Source: Acidobacteriales bacterium 59-55 (GTDB lineage: Bacteria > Acidobacteriota > Terriglobia > Terriglobales > Acidobacteriaceae). From it: a stretch of 64,000 bases of DNA. The stretch is from positions 372,001-436,000 of the forward strand of contig MKSV01000003.1 in the NCBI GenBank assembly GCA_001897435.1, read 5' to 3'. Made by a program: the position numbers and the translations under genes. Shown in pieces: positions 55,602 to 64,000 of this stretch (the first letter of the stretch is position 1; every line of letters starts with the position of its first letter). A model generated the notes under the pieces. It was not told the DNA's origin. It worked only from the letters and a program-made list of their open reading frames with translations, and searched no databases.

Positions 55602-58600
55602 ATGAAAATGAGAGTCAATTTCGCCGTTTTGCTCGCACTCCTGCTCACGACCATTGGTGCCACATCGATGGCAGCACAACCGTCCGGCACGGCACAAAAC
55701 GGTCATGCGACACGGCCGCAAGGCCCATGCGACATTTACGGCGCCGCCGGCACCCCATGCGTGGCCGCTCACAGCACAACCCGCGCGCTGTACGCCTCCT
55801 ACAACGGCCCGCTCTACCAGGTCCTGCGCCAGTCGGACGGCAAGACCCTGGACATCGGCGTCGTTCAGCCGGTCGCTTCGCCTGTCCCGGATGCGGGCGG
55901 ATACGCTGACGCGGCCGCACAGGACGCGTTCTGCGCCAACACTCACTGCTGGATCAGCAAGGTGTACGACCAATCTCCCAAGCACAACGATCTCACGCAG
56001 GCTCCTCGCGGAGGGTTCAGCGGGCCGGCCCTGGGGGGATTTAACAACCTTCCGGTCGCAGACATGGCACCGGCCACGGTCCTGGGCCACAAAGTCTATG
56101 GAATCTTCATTGCGCCGGGCATGGGACTGCGCAACGACGATCCCAGGGGCACGGCGGTCGACGACCAGGCGCAGGGCCAGTACTGGGTCATCAACGGTCT
56201 GCACTTCAACGGCGGCTGCTGCTTCGACTACGGCAACGCCGAGATCGACAGCCGCGATGACGATAACGGCACCATGGAAACGACCTACTTCGGCAACAAC
56301 GCTGGCCCCTGGTATCACGGCCACGGCCCCGGCCCCTGGATTATGACCGACCAGGAGAACAATCTTGTTGGCTGCGTCAACACGGATGGATCCAAAATCT
56401 GCCCCAACCTGCCGACCGTTACCTGGCCATTCGTGACCGCAATCGCCAAGGGCGAGCCACACCACTGGACTTCGATGGGGGGCAACGCCCAACACGGCAA
56501 TCTCTCGGTCATGTTCGACGGACAGCGCATTAACTCAACGTACGACCCCATGCGCAAGCAGGGAGCGATACTTCTGGGCAACGGAGGCGACAACAGCAAC
56601 GCTTCGCAGGGAACCTTCTATGAAGGAGCGATGACGGCCGCGGGCACCTTCCCGAAGGATGCCACCGATCAGCTGGTGCAGGCCAATGTTGTCTCTGCCG
56701 GGTACAGCGTGCAGCGCCTAAGCATTGCGCCGGCATCGGCGACCGCTACTCCTCCAGGACTACAGACTTTCACGCCCGGATCCTCGCAGGACACCACCGT
56801 GACCTTCACCAACTCCTCAGCGTCGCCTGCCACGAACGTCAAGTTGAGTATCGCCGCACCTAACAGCCAGTGGACCGCTCTGGTTCAGAACACCACCGAC
56901 ACATCGAAGACCTATGCCGGCCCGGTCGCGCCGGGTGCAAGCGTAAGGGCGACCTTCAAGGTCACCTCGGGGCCGGCCGCGTTCAACGGCGACCTGGTCG
57001 CCAGTGCCTCGTGGACAGATCAGGCGAGCGGCGCCAGGCAATCCGAGACATCTGCCGAGAAGGTTCGTAACGTCAGCCCCATCAAGATCAACGAATTCCG
57101 CATCAGCTCCGGTTCTCCCGCCAACGCGACGAACTCGTTCATTGAGCTCTATAACGCCGGTACAGGCAGCGTCGACATCTCCAACTGGACCCTGACCGTG
57201 CACCCGACCCAGCAAGCCATCTTCTCGACAGTGAAGATTCCATCCGGTACGAAGCTCGCAGCCCACGGCTTCTACCTTCTCGGCCTCTCCAACTCCGGCC
57301 TGGTGGTTCCTGCAAGCAAGGGCATTGCCACCATCCATGTCAGGAGCATGACCGGCATGAAGGTCGGTGACACGATCAGCGTCGGCGTCGGCCCCAACGC
57401 TGAGACACGCAGGATCGCAAATCTAGGAACAGCAGCCGGCAACCATACCACGCTGTGGCAGCCCCTGCCGGATGGTCCGGTCATCACGATCCCCGCCGGT
57501 TCTACGAACGTACCCGTCACAAGCACTGCCGGCTTCGTCGTCGGCCAGAAGATCGCCCTCGGCTACGGCGCCACTTACCCCGCCGTCGCAAATTCGCAGG
57601 AGCGGTACGAGGTGGCCACGGTGACCACGGTCGGCAAAGCCGGCACGCAGGCCTATCTGGAAGAGGACGCTCCCGTCGGCGCAACGACCATCCAGGTGGG
57701 TTCGGTCGCAGATATCTCGGTCGGTGACAAGATCAGGCTGGACATCGACAGCCTCGACCACGGCATCGAGACCGTCACCGTGACGCGCGTCGGCACGCAG
57801 GCATACCGCACCAATCTCTCGGCAAGCGTGAACCCCGGCGCGACCAGCATCAAGGTACGCAACGTGAGCGGCTTCAAAGTGGGCGACAAGATTACCGTCG
57901 GCACCCCCGCAACCAGGGAAAACGTTACGGCCACCGCCGTGGGCACCTCAGGACCCAACGGTACCGGCATCACCTTTACGCCGGCCCTCAAGCAGGTCCA
58001 CGGCAACGACGAGTGGGTTGTTACCCCGGGGACGGGCATCGACCTGGCGGCTCCTCTCAAGTTCAACCATGCTGCCAACCTGCCCTTCGCCGTTCGAGGC
58101 ACGGGCATCACCTTTCAGCCGGCCACTGCCTTTGCCCACTCGAGCAACGAGCCCGTCCGCCCGCTGGGCACAGGGATTACGCTCGATAGCCCTCTGGCAA
58201 AGGACCACGGAATCGACGCGGCTGTGCGCGATGTCTCCGTCACCACCGCGGGATACCAGGGAACAGCGGCGCCCAACCAGTGGTTCGGAGGCCCTGAGTT
58301 CACCACGGATTCTCCGCTCTTCGGCCGCATCCTCCACCTCAGGGAAGGAAGCATGGTGCTGAGAGATACCTCTGACCTCGTCGTCGACAGCCTCAACTAC
58401 GGCGGCCTCGTCGACCCATGGGCCGCCGAGGGATATCAGGCTGAATCTGGCGCGCAGCAACGGGGATGTTTCGTGCCGTCGCCCGGCCCAGCCATGGGCT
58501 TCGGTCCCTCCGCAACTCCCGACACCACCAATATCAGCGCAGGCCGCTTCCCCGACGGCGTTGATACGGACAGCAACTGCGCCGACTTCGTCTCGCAGGC

Positions 58601-59078
58601 GGCTGCTTCCCTGTCGGCTGCCGCGACTGCGGGTGCGACCAATATTAAAGTTGCAACCGTGGAGGGTTTTGACGTGGGCCAGACCATCATGATCGGGACC
58701 GGCACAAATCGCGAGACCGCCGTCATCGCGACCGTCGGCACGGCAGGTGCCGCCACCGTGAGCACCGCCACCGCTGCGGGCGCGACCGTTATTCCCGTCT
58801 CCAGTGCAAGCGGGTTCCGCGAAGGCCAGACGATCACCCTTGATAGCGGAGCCCACTCCGAGACGGCAGTTGTGGCTTCCGTCAGGAGAAGGTTCGACTC
58901 CGCCACCATCACCGTCTCCGCGCCGCTCGCCTCTGCCCATGCAGCCGGTGCACAGGTCTCCGGTACCGGCATCACCCTCACTTCTGCGCTAACTCACGCG
59001 CATGCCGACGGGGCGCCGGTCAGCGACAACCTTCCCACGCCGGGAGCGCCGAATCGCTATAACAAGGGGCCTCGATAA
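55602..59078 (+). CDS. modular secreted GH54 alpha-L-arabinofuranosidase-like protein with LTD domain and tandem repeats
   Basis: 1,158 residues from the ATG at 55602 (AGGTTGGATAAGT upstream). Signal peptide ~1-26. The ArfB catalytic domain (~35-365) starts GPCDIYGAAGTPCVAAHSTT. It holds NGGCCFDYGNAEIDSRDD, with the Glu matching the GH54 nucleophile region, and LGNGGDNSNASQGTFYEGAM, with the Asp matching the acid/base region. A NEW3-like sandwich follows (nt ~56720-57060). Next is a lamin-tail domain N-terminal half (PIKINEFRISSG, NSFIELYNAGTGSVDISNWT). Then come several ~35-residue repeats of the form GATxIxVxxxxGFxVGDxIxVG(xxxET) between nt 57320 and 58240, apparently the other LTD half (LRDTSDLVVDSLNYGGLVDP), and two more repeats to the end. 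It releases arabinose from arabinans or arabinoxylans; the repeat function is unknown. Confidence 0.85.
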   Translation: MKMRVNFAVLLALLLTTIGATSMAAQPSGTAQNGHATRPQGPCDIYGAAGTPCVAAHSTTRALYASYNGPLYQVLRQSDGKTLDIGVVQPVASPVPDAGGYADAAAQDAFCANTHCWISKVYDQSPKHNDLTQAPRGGFSGPALGGFNNLPVADMAPATVLGHKVYGIFIAPGMGLRNDDPRGTAVDDQAQGQYWVINGLHFNGGCCFDYGNAEIDSRDDDNGTMETTYFGNNAGPWYHGHGPGPWIMTDQENNLVGCVNTDGSKICPNLPTVTWPFVTAIAKGEPHHWTSMGGNAQHGNLSVMFDGQRINSTYDPMRKQGAILLGNGGDNSNASQGTFYEGAMTAAGTFPKDATDQLVQANVVSAGYSVQRLSIAPASATATPPGLQTFTPGSSQDTTVTFTNSSASPATNVKLSIAAPNSQWTALVQNTTDTSKTYAGPVAPGASVRATFKVTSGPAAFNGDLVASASWTDQASGARQSETSAEKVRNVSPIKINEFRISSGSPANATNSFIELYNAGTGSVDISNWTLTVHPTQQAIFSTVKIPSGTKLAAHGFYLLGLSNSGLVVPASKGIATIHVRSMTGMKVGDTISVGVGPNAETRRIANLGTAAGNHTTLWQPLPDGPVITIPAGSTNVPVTSTAGFVVGQKIALGYGATYPAVANSQERYEVATVTTVGKAGTQAYLEEDAPVGATTIQVGSVADISVGDKIRLDIDSLDHGIETVTVTRVGTQAYRTNLSASVNPGATSIKVRNVSGFKVGDKITVGTPATRENVTATAVGTSGPNGTGITFTPALKQVHGNDEWVVTPGTGIDLAAPLKFNHAANLPFAVRGTGITFQPATAFAHSSNEPVRPLGTGITLDSPLAKDHGIDAAVRDVSVTTAGYQGTAAPNQWFGGPEFTTDSPLFGRILHLREGSMVLRDTSDLVVDSLNYGGLVDPWAAEGYQAESGAQQRGCFVPSPGPAMGFGPSATPDTTNISAGRFPDGVDTDSNCADFVSQAAASLSAAATAGATNIKVATVEGFDVGQTIMIGTGTNRETAVIATVGTAGAATVSTATAAGATVIPVSSASGFREGQTITLDSGAHSETAVVASVRRRFDSATITVSAPLASAHAAGAQVSGTGITLTSALTHAHADGAPVSDNLPTPGAPNRYNKGPR

Positions 59079-59171
59079 CGCACAAAAGAAGGAGCCTTCA
59101 ACAGACTCCCATAAAATCGGCGCAAGAAAGCTGCTGTACCGCCTGCGCCATCCATATGCTTTTGATGTGTG

Positions 59172-59247
<76 letters not shown>

Positions 59248-59344
59248 GCATGAAATGGAAAGTGGAACCGCGTTGAGGAGCGCATGCGAGCCCCTGCCCA
59301 AAGTGTAAATGATCTCTCCGGAACAAAAGCGCTGCGTCGCTATA

Positions 59345-59359
59345 TGGAGGTGACCTCCA
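59345..59359. promoter_or_regulatory. palindrome TGGAGGT-G-ACCTCCA upstream of rfbB
   Basis: Perfect 7-bp arms around a single G, ~150 bases before rfbB in the 263-base gap between the tRNA and the rhamnose operon. Candidate operator. A TTGACC (59392-59397) further down could be a -35 element, but no clear -10 accompanies it. Confidence 0.35.
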
Positions 59360-59510
59360 AAGAGCCTGTGAAAATCGTTGGATTCGTGAGCTTGACCACG
59401 GGATCGAGCGGGATTGATTCCGTCCACGCAAGAGGAGTCCGGCGAGGTCGTCTACGATATAAAGAGAGAGTTATCAGCAAGGAAAATAGGGCGGAGGCAT
59501 TGGCGAAGGC

Positions 59511-60671
59511 ATGAGTTCCAATCAAAAGACAGAGACGCAAGCCACTAGGGGCGCTGCGCCGATTCTGGTCACGGGCGGAGCGGGATTCATCGGCTCGAAT
59601 TTCGTGCTCGACTGGCTTGCCTCCGGCAACGGGCCGGTTGTTAATCTCGACAAGCTGACCTACGCGGGCAACCTCGCGAACCTGGCCTCGGTCGAGGGCA
59701 ATTCGGCGCATACGTTCGTCCACGGCGATATCTGCGACGGTGCGCTTGTGGCACGGCTGCTCGCGGAGTATCGGCCCCGGGCAGTCGTTCATTTCGCGGC
59801 CGAGAGCCACGTCGATCGGTCGATCTCAGGCCCGGAGGCGTTTCTCCGGACCAACATCGACGGCACCTTCAAGTTGCTGCAAGCAGCCCGCGGCTACTAC
59901 GAGTCGCTGGCCGGCGAAGAGCGGGAGCGATTCCGCTTTCTGCATGTATCGACCGACGAGGTCTATGGAACCCTGAGCCCGGATGACCCGGCCTTCCACG
60001 AAGAGACGCCCTACGCGCCCAACAGTCCTTACGCTGCATCGAAGGCGGCAAGCGACCATCTGGTGCGGGCATGGGTGCATACCTATGGCCTTCCCGCGAT
60101 CATCACGAACTGTTCCAATAACTATGGGCCGTTTCAGTTTCCCGAGAAGCTGATCCCGCTAATGGTCTCGAACGCGCTCCAGGGCAAGGCTCTGCCTATC
60201 TATGGGGACGGCCGGCAGGTGCGCGACTGGCTCTACGTCATCGACCATTGCCGTGCCTTGCAGACGGTATTGAAGCGAGGCCGGGTAGGTGAGACGTACA
60301 ACGTCGGCGGCGGAAATCAGAGAAACAATCTTGAGGTGGTCAGAACCCTGTGCGCGCTTCTGGATGAGTTGGTGCCCGAGTCAAAGTTCAGGCCGCATCA
60401 GCAACTCGTGAAGTATGTGACCGACAGGCCCGGACATGACCGCCGGTATGCGATCGACGCGCGAAAGCTGGAGACGGAGTTGGACTGGCACGCACAGGAG
60501 AGTTTTGAAACCGGCCTGAGAAAGACGGTTGAGTGGTATCTGGCAAACTCCGCCTGGGTCGAGGGAGTGACCAGCGGAGCCTACCAGCAATGGGTCGCGC
60601 AGAACTATGGCAACCGCGGCGTTGAACCGGCTACGGTTCAAGGCACGACGACAAAGGAGGTTCTGCGGTGA
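59511..60671 (+). CDS. rfbB: dTDP-glucose 4,6-dehydratase
   Basis: 386 residues. Extended short-chain dehydrogenase/reductase with the NAD motif [10 protein letters not shown] (21-30), the catalytic region [19 protein letters not shown] (T-D-E) and Y-x3-K as [12 protein letters not shown], plus [16 protein letters not shown] and [11 protein letters not shown]. It converts dTDP-glucose to dTDP-4-keto-6-deoxyglucose, the second step of dTDP-L-rhamnose synthesis. First gene of an operon in which rfbA overlaps it by 4 bases. Confidence 0.95.
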   Translation: MSSNQKTETQATRGAAPILVTGGAGFIGSNFVLDWLASGNGPVVNLDKLTYAGNLANLASVEGNSAHTFVHGDICDGALVARLLAEYRPRAVVHFAAESHVDRSISGPEAFLRTNIDGTFKLLQAARGYYESLAGEERERFRFLHVSTDEVYGTLSPDDPAFHEETPYAPNSPYAASKAASDHLVRAWVHTYGLPAIITNCSNNYGPFQFPEKLIPLMVSNALQGKALPIYGDGRQVRDWLYVIDHCRALQTVLKRGRVGETYNVGGGNQRNNLEVVRTLCALLDELVPESKFRPHQQLVKYVTDRPGHDRRYAIDARKLETELDWHAQESFETGLRKTVEWYLANSAWVEGVTSGAYQQWVAQNYGNRGVEPATVQGTTTKEVLR

Positions 60672-61543
60672 AAGGAATTGTTCTTGCAGGCGGTTCAGGG
60701 ACGCGGCTCCATCCGGTCACGCAGGTGATCTCGAAGCAGCTTCTGCCGGTGTACGACAAGCCGATGATCTACTATCCCTTGTCGGCACTGATGCTTGCGG
60801 GCATTCGCCAGATACTGCTCATCTCGACCCCCGAGGACACGCCGCGCTTCCAGCAGTTGCTGGGTACAGGCGAGCAGTGGGGCATTCAGCTCGAATACGC
60901 CGTGCAGCCCTCGCCCGATGGATTGGCGCAGGCATTTTTGATCGGTAAAGAGTTTCTTGCCGGCGACGGGTGCTGTCTGGTGCTGGGAGACAACATCTTC
61001 TACGGACACGACTTTGCCGCGACGCTGCAAAAGGCTGCCTCAGGAGGACCGGGAGCGACCGTCTTCGCCTATCCCGTGCTCGATCCGGAACGGTACGGCG
61101 TGGTGGAGTTTGACAATCAGCGGCGCGCGATCTCTCTTGAAGAGAAGCCGCTCAAACCGAAGTCGCGGTATGCGGTCACCGGAATTTATTTCTACGACGC
61201 GCAGGTAGTCGGCGTGGCCGAGGGGCTGAAACCGTCGCCGCGCGGAGAACTGGAGATCACCGACGTAAATCGCTGGTATCTGGAGCGGGGACAATTGCGG
61301 ACGGAGCTGCTGGGACGGGGAATCGCGTGGCTGGATACGGGAACGCATGACTCGCTGCTGGAAGCGGCGACGTTCATCCATACGATAGAGCAACGACAGG
61401 GGCTCAAGGTCGCCTGCCCCGAAGAGATCGCCTATCGCCTCGGCTATATCAATGCTGAACAGGTGCGGGCGCTCGCTGCAAAGATCGCGAAGAGCAGCTA
61501 TGGGCAATATCTGCTGCGGCTGCTCGAAGAGACGGTGTATTGA
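60668..61543 (+). CDS. rfbA: glucose-1-phosphate thymidylyltransferase
   Basis: 291 residues, GTG start overlapping the rfbB stop. Nucleotidyltransferase signature [11 protein letters not shown] (8-18), then [33 protein letters not shown] (metal Asp), [18 protein letters not shown] and [17 protein letters not shown]. It activates glucose-1-phosphate with dTTP, the first step of dTDP-rhamnose synthesis. Its stop overlaps the rfbD start. Confidence 0.96.
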   Translation: MKGIVLAGGSGTRLHPVTQVISKQLLPVYDKPMIYYPLSALMLAGIRQILLISTPEDTPRFQQLLGTGEQWGIQLEYAVQPSPDGLAQAFLIGKEFLAGDGCCLVLGDNIFYGHDFAATLQKAASGGPGATVFAYPVLDPERYGVVEFDNQRRAISLEEKPLKPKSRYAVTGIYFYDAQVVGVAEGLKPSPRGELEITDVNRWYLERGQLRTELLGRGIAWLDTGTHDSLLEAATFIHTIEQRQGLKVACPEEIAYRLGYINAEQVRALAAKIAKSSYGQYLLRLLEETVY

Positions 61544-62472
61544 TGGCGGCAGGCTCCTGCTCGACCGTGCGTGGGAAAATTCTCGTAACCGGCGGAACCG
61601 GCCAGGTAGGGGGAGAGCTGGCAAAAACCCTCGCGCCCCTGGGAGAGATCGTCGTTCCCGGGCGAGCGGAGATGGACCTCTCCCATGCCGACAGTGTCCG
61701 GGCGGCGATTCGTGACGCACAGCCGCGCTGGATTGTGAATGCCGCCGCTTATACCGCGGTGGACAAGGCGGAGAGCGAACCGGAGCTTGCCTACGCGATT
61801 AACGCCGAGGCCGTCCGCGCGATCGGCGAAGAGGCTCAGCTCATCGGCGCGGGCGTCATCCATTTTTCGACGGATTATGTCTTTGACGGGACCGGCTCCG
61901 CCCCCTATTTGGAGACAGACACCACATCGCCGGTAAGTGTCTATGGAGCCAGCAAGCTCGCGGGCGAGCAGGCATTGGCAGGGAGCGGCGTCCCTCACAT
62001 GATCTTTCGCACGAGCTGGGTGTACGGGGCACAGGGAAAGAACTTCCTGCGGACGATTCTCAAGCTGGCGCGGGAGCGCGAGGTTCTGCGCGTCGTAGGC
62101 GACCAGCATGGCGCACCGACGTGGAGCCGGGACCTGGCAAAGATGGCCGCGCATGTCATCGTCCAGTGCGAGGCGGCGGCGGAAGGACGCCCTCTTGCAG
62201 ATGCGCTGGCAGAGACAATCGGCGTCTACCATGCCGGCGGCGGCGGAGAGACGACGTGGCATGGCTTTGCCGCAGAAGCGGTGCGGCTGGTGCGGGAGAG
62301 AGATCCTGAAGTGCAGCTTGCAACGATAGAGGCCATTAAGACGAGCGAGTATCCTACCCCAGCGAAACGGCCGGCAAACTCGCGGTTGAACTGCGACAAA
62401 TTGGGTCGCCGGTTCGGCTGGTCCATGATGGACTGGCACGAGTCGCTGCGTCAGGTGCTGGCGGAACTATAA
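61543..62472 (+). CDS. rfbD: dTDP-4-dehydrorhamnose reductase
   Basis: 309 residues from the ATG at 61543, overlapping the rfbA stop (TGATG); a TTG one codon earlier is less likely. NADPH motif VTGGTGQVGGEL, then WIVNAAAYTAVDKAESEPEL, VIHFSTDYVFDGTG, Y-x3-K in PVSVYGASKLAGEQAL and HMIFRTSWVYGAQGKNFL. It performs the last reduction to dTDP-L-rhamnose. Product use is probably in surface polysaccharide. Confidence 0.95.
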   Translation: MAAGSCSTVRGKILVTGGTGQVGGELAKTLAPLGEIVVPGRAEMDLSHADSVRAAIRDAQPRWIVNAAAYTAVDKAESEPELAYAINAEAVRAIGEEAQLIGAGVIHFSTDYVFDGTGSAPYLETDTTSPVSVYGASKLAGEQALAGSGVPHMIFRTSWVYGAQGKNFLRTILKLAREREVLRVVGDQHGAPTWSRDLAKMAAHVIVQCEAAAEGRPLADALAETIGVYHAGGGGETTWHGFAAEAVRLVRERDPEVQLATIEAIKTSEYPTPAKRPANSRLNCDKLGRRFGWSMMDWHESLRQVLAEL

Positions 62473-62506
62473 ATTCACCTCCGAAGAGATCAAAAAGGCT
62501 GGGCAT

Positions 62507-63061
62507 GTGTTGATGAACGGACGAGCGCTGTTTCTGGATCGGGATGGAGTCATCAACGAGGAAGTGGGCTATCTCCACCGGGTGGAGGATGTCCGGTTCG
62601 TGAAAGGAATCTTTTCGCTTTGCAGGACGGCTGCCGGGCTGGGCTATCGGCTGATCGTCGTGACCAATCAGGCGGGGATCGCGCGGGGTTTTTATACAGA
62701 GTCGGACTTTGAGTCATTGATGGTCTGGATGAGAGCGGCATTGAGGGCGGAAGGGATCGAGTTGGACGCGGTCTACCATTGCCCATTTCATCCGGAGCAC
62801 GGCGTCGGCCAGTACAAGCGGGAGCATGAGGACCGGAAGCCGGGGACGGGAATGCTGCGCCGTGGGGCGCGAGAACTTTCTCTCGACCTGGGCCAGAGCG
62901 TGATGGTCGGGGATCGATGCAGCGACATCGCCGCGGCAAATACGGCGGGGCTGAGGCAGGCTTTTTTCATGCGCGGCACGGAGGCGGAGGAGTGCGCGGG
63001 AGAGTATTTCGCGATCAGCAGCCTGGATGAGGTAGAACGCTGGCTGGTGGAGCAGGGCTAG
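62507..63061 (+). CDS. gmhB: HAD-IIIA phosphatase, GmhB-like (heptose 1,7-bisphosphatase family)
   Basis: 184 residues; GTG at 62507 (AAAGG eight bases upstream) or ATG at 62513. HAD motif I is ALFLDRDGVINEE (D11 nucleophile, D13 acid), motif II is LIVVTNQAGIARG and motif III/IV is VMVGDRCSDIAAA. The zinc-loop of canonical GmhB keeps C and H in YHCPFHPEHG, but the second Cys pair is replaced (KREHEDRKPG), so zinc binding may be altered. GmhB removes the 7-phosphate of heptose-1,7-bisphosphate for lipopolysaccharide core or ADP-/GDP-heptose. It follows rfbD by 34 bases, linking it to envelope sugar synthesis. Confidence 0.85.
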   Translation: MLMNGRALFLDRDGVINEEVGYLHRVEDVRFVKGIFSLCRTAAGLGYRLIVVTNQAGIARGFYTESDFESLMVWMRAALRAEGIELDAVYHCPFHPEHGVGQYKREHEDRKPGTGMLRRGARELSLDLGQSVMVGDRCSDIAAANTAGLRQAFFMRGTEAEECAGEYFAISSLDEVERWLVEQG

Positions 63062-63068
63062 GCGACAC

Positions 63069-63638
63069 CTACACCGGTGGGAGTTCAGCTTCGAGGAAGG
63101 CTTTCCCTTGAGCATCTTTGGGACTGACAGACGGCGTCTTCCCATTCAGGGTTTCAAGAGGCCACTCAATCCCAAGCGTGGGATCGTCCCAGAGAATGGA
63201 GCGTTCGCCCTGTGGATAGTAGAGGTTAGTCGTCTTGTAAAGGACTTCGGCGGTCTCGGAGAGGACAAGAAATCCGTGGGCGAAGCCTTCAGGAATCCAT
63301 AAAGACTGGATCTCTCCGCTATCGGTGAGCGGTTTGAGGTGGAATCCGGCCCATCTGCCGAAATCGGGAGAGTTGCGGCGAAGATCGACGGCCACGTCCC
63401 AGATATGGCCGGAGAGGACGCGAACCAGCTTTCCCTGGGGCTGACCAAGCTGGTAATGGAGGCCGCGGAGAACACCCTGCGAGGAAAAGGACTGGTTGTC
63501 CTGGACGAACTGGGCGGGAAGGCCGAAATCGAGAAAGTCCTTTTGATTGAACACTTCCGCGAACCAGCCGCGATTATCGCCAAAACGTCTGGGCTGGACG
63601 AGCTTGACATCGAGCAACGAGGTATTGATGATCTCCAT
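63069..63638 (-). CDS. rfbC: dTDP-4-dehydrorhamnose 3,5-epimerase
   Basis: 189 residues of the RmlC cupin family: RFGDNRGWFAEVFNQKDF, QSFSSQGVLRGLHYQLGQPQ (catalytic H61), KLVRVLSGHIWDVAVDLRRN, LWIPEGFAHGFLVLSETAEV and YKTTNLYYPQGERSILWDDP with the active-site Tyr. It epimerises C3 and C5 of dTDP-4-keto-6-deoxyglucose. It is encoded convergently with the gmhB-like gene (7 bases apart), not in the rfbBAD transcript, but it completes the four-enzyme pathway. Confidence 0.95.
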   Translation of the reverse strand: MEIINTSLLDVKLVQPRRFGDNRGWFAEVFNQKDFLDFGLPAQFVQDNQSFSSQGVLRGLHYQLGQPQGKLVRVLSGHIWDVAVDLRRNSPDFGRWAGFHLKPLTDSGEIQSLWIPEGFAHGFLVLSETAEVLYKTTNLYYPQGERSILWDDPTLGIEWPLETLNGKTPSVSPKDAQGKAFLEAELPPV

Positions 63639-64000
63639 CTCAGCAGTTTAGCCGGTTACCTCGCGAGATCGAATGCCGTTCAGGAGGTATCCCACGTTGA
63701 AACGAACAAAAGACGAATCCCATTGCAGAGTTCTGCACTTTTGGGCCTTGAGCTAGTAAACTGTTTTAGATACATAGAGCGACTGAACTTCCTTTCCCGG
63801 GTTACTGGTTAGTAGAGCCGCGATCAGTTTGCAAGAAGGAACTGGCGCAGGCGAACAAGAACGAACCGAATACGGAAGCGGATACGCGGACGTTTGCAGC
63901 CTGACGCAGGGCTGTGGACGGAGACGAAACAGACCGCACAACAATGGATGGAAGAGTAATGGCATAGGCCACGCGCAATGGACCATGTGTGCGCTTAAGG
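63639..64000. other. right end, no supportable gene
   Basis: The first part must hold the rfbC promoter. Short frames on both strands lack recognisable domains or ribosome-binding sites. A gene entering from beyond the right edge cannot be excluded. Confidence 0.35.

Noticed and set aside
55545-56495. 316-codon minus-strand frame
   Set aside because: Antisense of the GH54 catalytic domain.
63753-63986. 77-codon minus-strand frame at the right edge
   Set aside because: No domain, odd Pro/Leu/Ser composition and no start signal.

Overview
The window looks like a chromosomal segment from an acidobacterium of the Terriglobia type (Granulicella, Terriglobus or Edaphobacter-like). The reasons are three very long Oar-like TonB-dependent receptors with an N-terminal carboxypeptidase-regulatory domain, many secreted or Tat-exported glycoside hydrolases and sulfatases, acidobacterial-type Ig-like surface proteins, and moderately high GC. 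This placement is inferred from gene content; no rRNA or other decisive marker is present.

Left part (1-9.05 kb): a surface Ig-like protein cut by the window edge; a frameshifted alpha/beta hydrolase; a decayed EF-hand gene; an iron-uptake remnant (intact PiuC hydroxylase and Sel1-repeat protein, decayed TonB siderophore receptor); and a quinol nitric-oxide reductase coupled to a small membrane protein with a transposase-like cysteine domain. Next (9-16.3 kb) come two formylglycine-type sulfatases flanking an Oar-like receptor, a probable sulfated-glycan locus. The 16.3-17.6 kb gap is a graveyard with IS481-type transposase and RNase HI remnants.

Middle (17.6-26.5 kb): a translationally coupled CMD-family protein / reductive-dehalogenase-like Fe-S protein / MFS transporter operon, a second receptor, two tandem AhpD-like paralogs and a wrecked FAD aromatic monooxygenase, together suggesting past or present aromatic or halo-aromatic metabolism. 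From 26.5 to 36.4 kb, all on the minus strand, lie a third receptor, a response regulator, a histidine kinase, a membrane-anchored jelly-roll protein, a lipoprotein sugar-binding protein and two beta-propeller hydrolases. This looks like a carbohydrate-sensing and uptake unit. An integrase remnant faces the 3' end of tRNA-Pro at 37.5 kb.

Right part (37.7-64 kb): glycoside hydrolases (GH27, GH95, GH125, GH54, a frameshifted sialate O-acetylesterase), housekeeping ruvB and an OmpH/Skp chaperone, and an aromatic amino-acid operon trpB-trpA-aroQ-aroF-tyrA-ilvA. A sequence with all the parts of a ribosome-mediated attenuator precedes trpB: a 23-codon leader peptide rich in Trp, Phe and Tyr, competing hairpins, and an intrinsic terminator. 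tRNA-Ser(UGA) and tRNA-Ile2/Met(CAU) follow, and then the dTDP-rhamnose operon rfbB-rfbA-rfbD with a GmhB-like phosphatase and a convergent rfbC.

The observations that most deserve checking are the aromatic leader/attenuator upstream of trpBA, the four-gene sensory operon with a lectin-like member, the NOR-linked transposase-derived protein, the LTD domain in the GH54 enzyme that appears split by inserted repeats, and the number of recognisable decayed genes.
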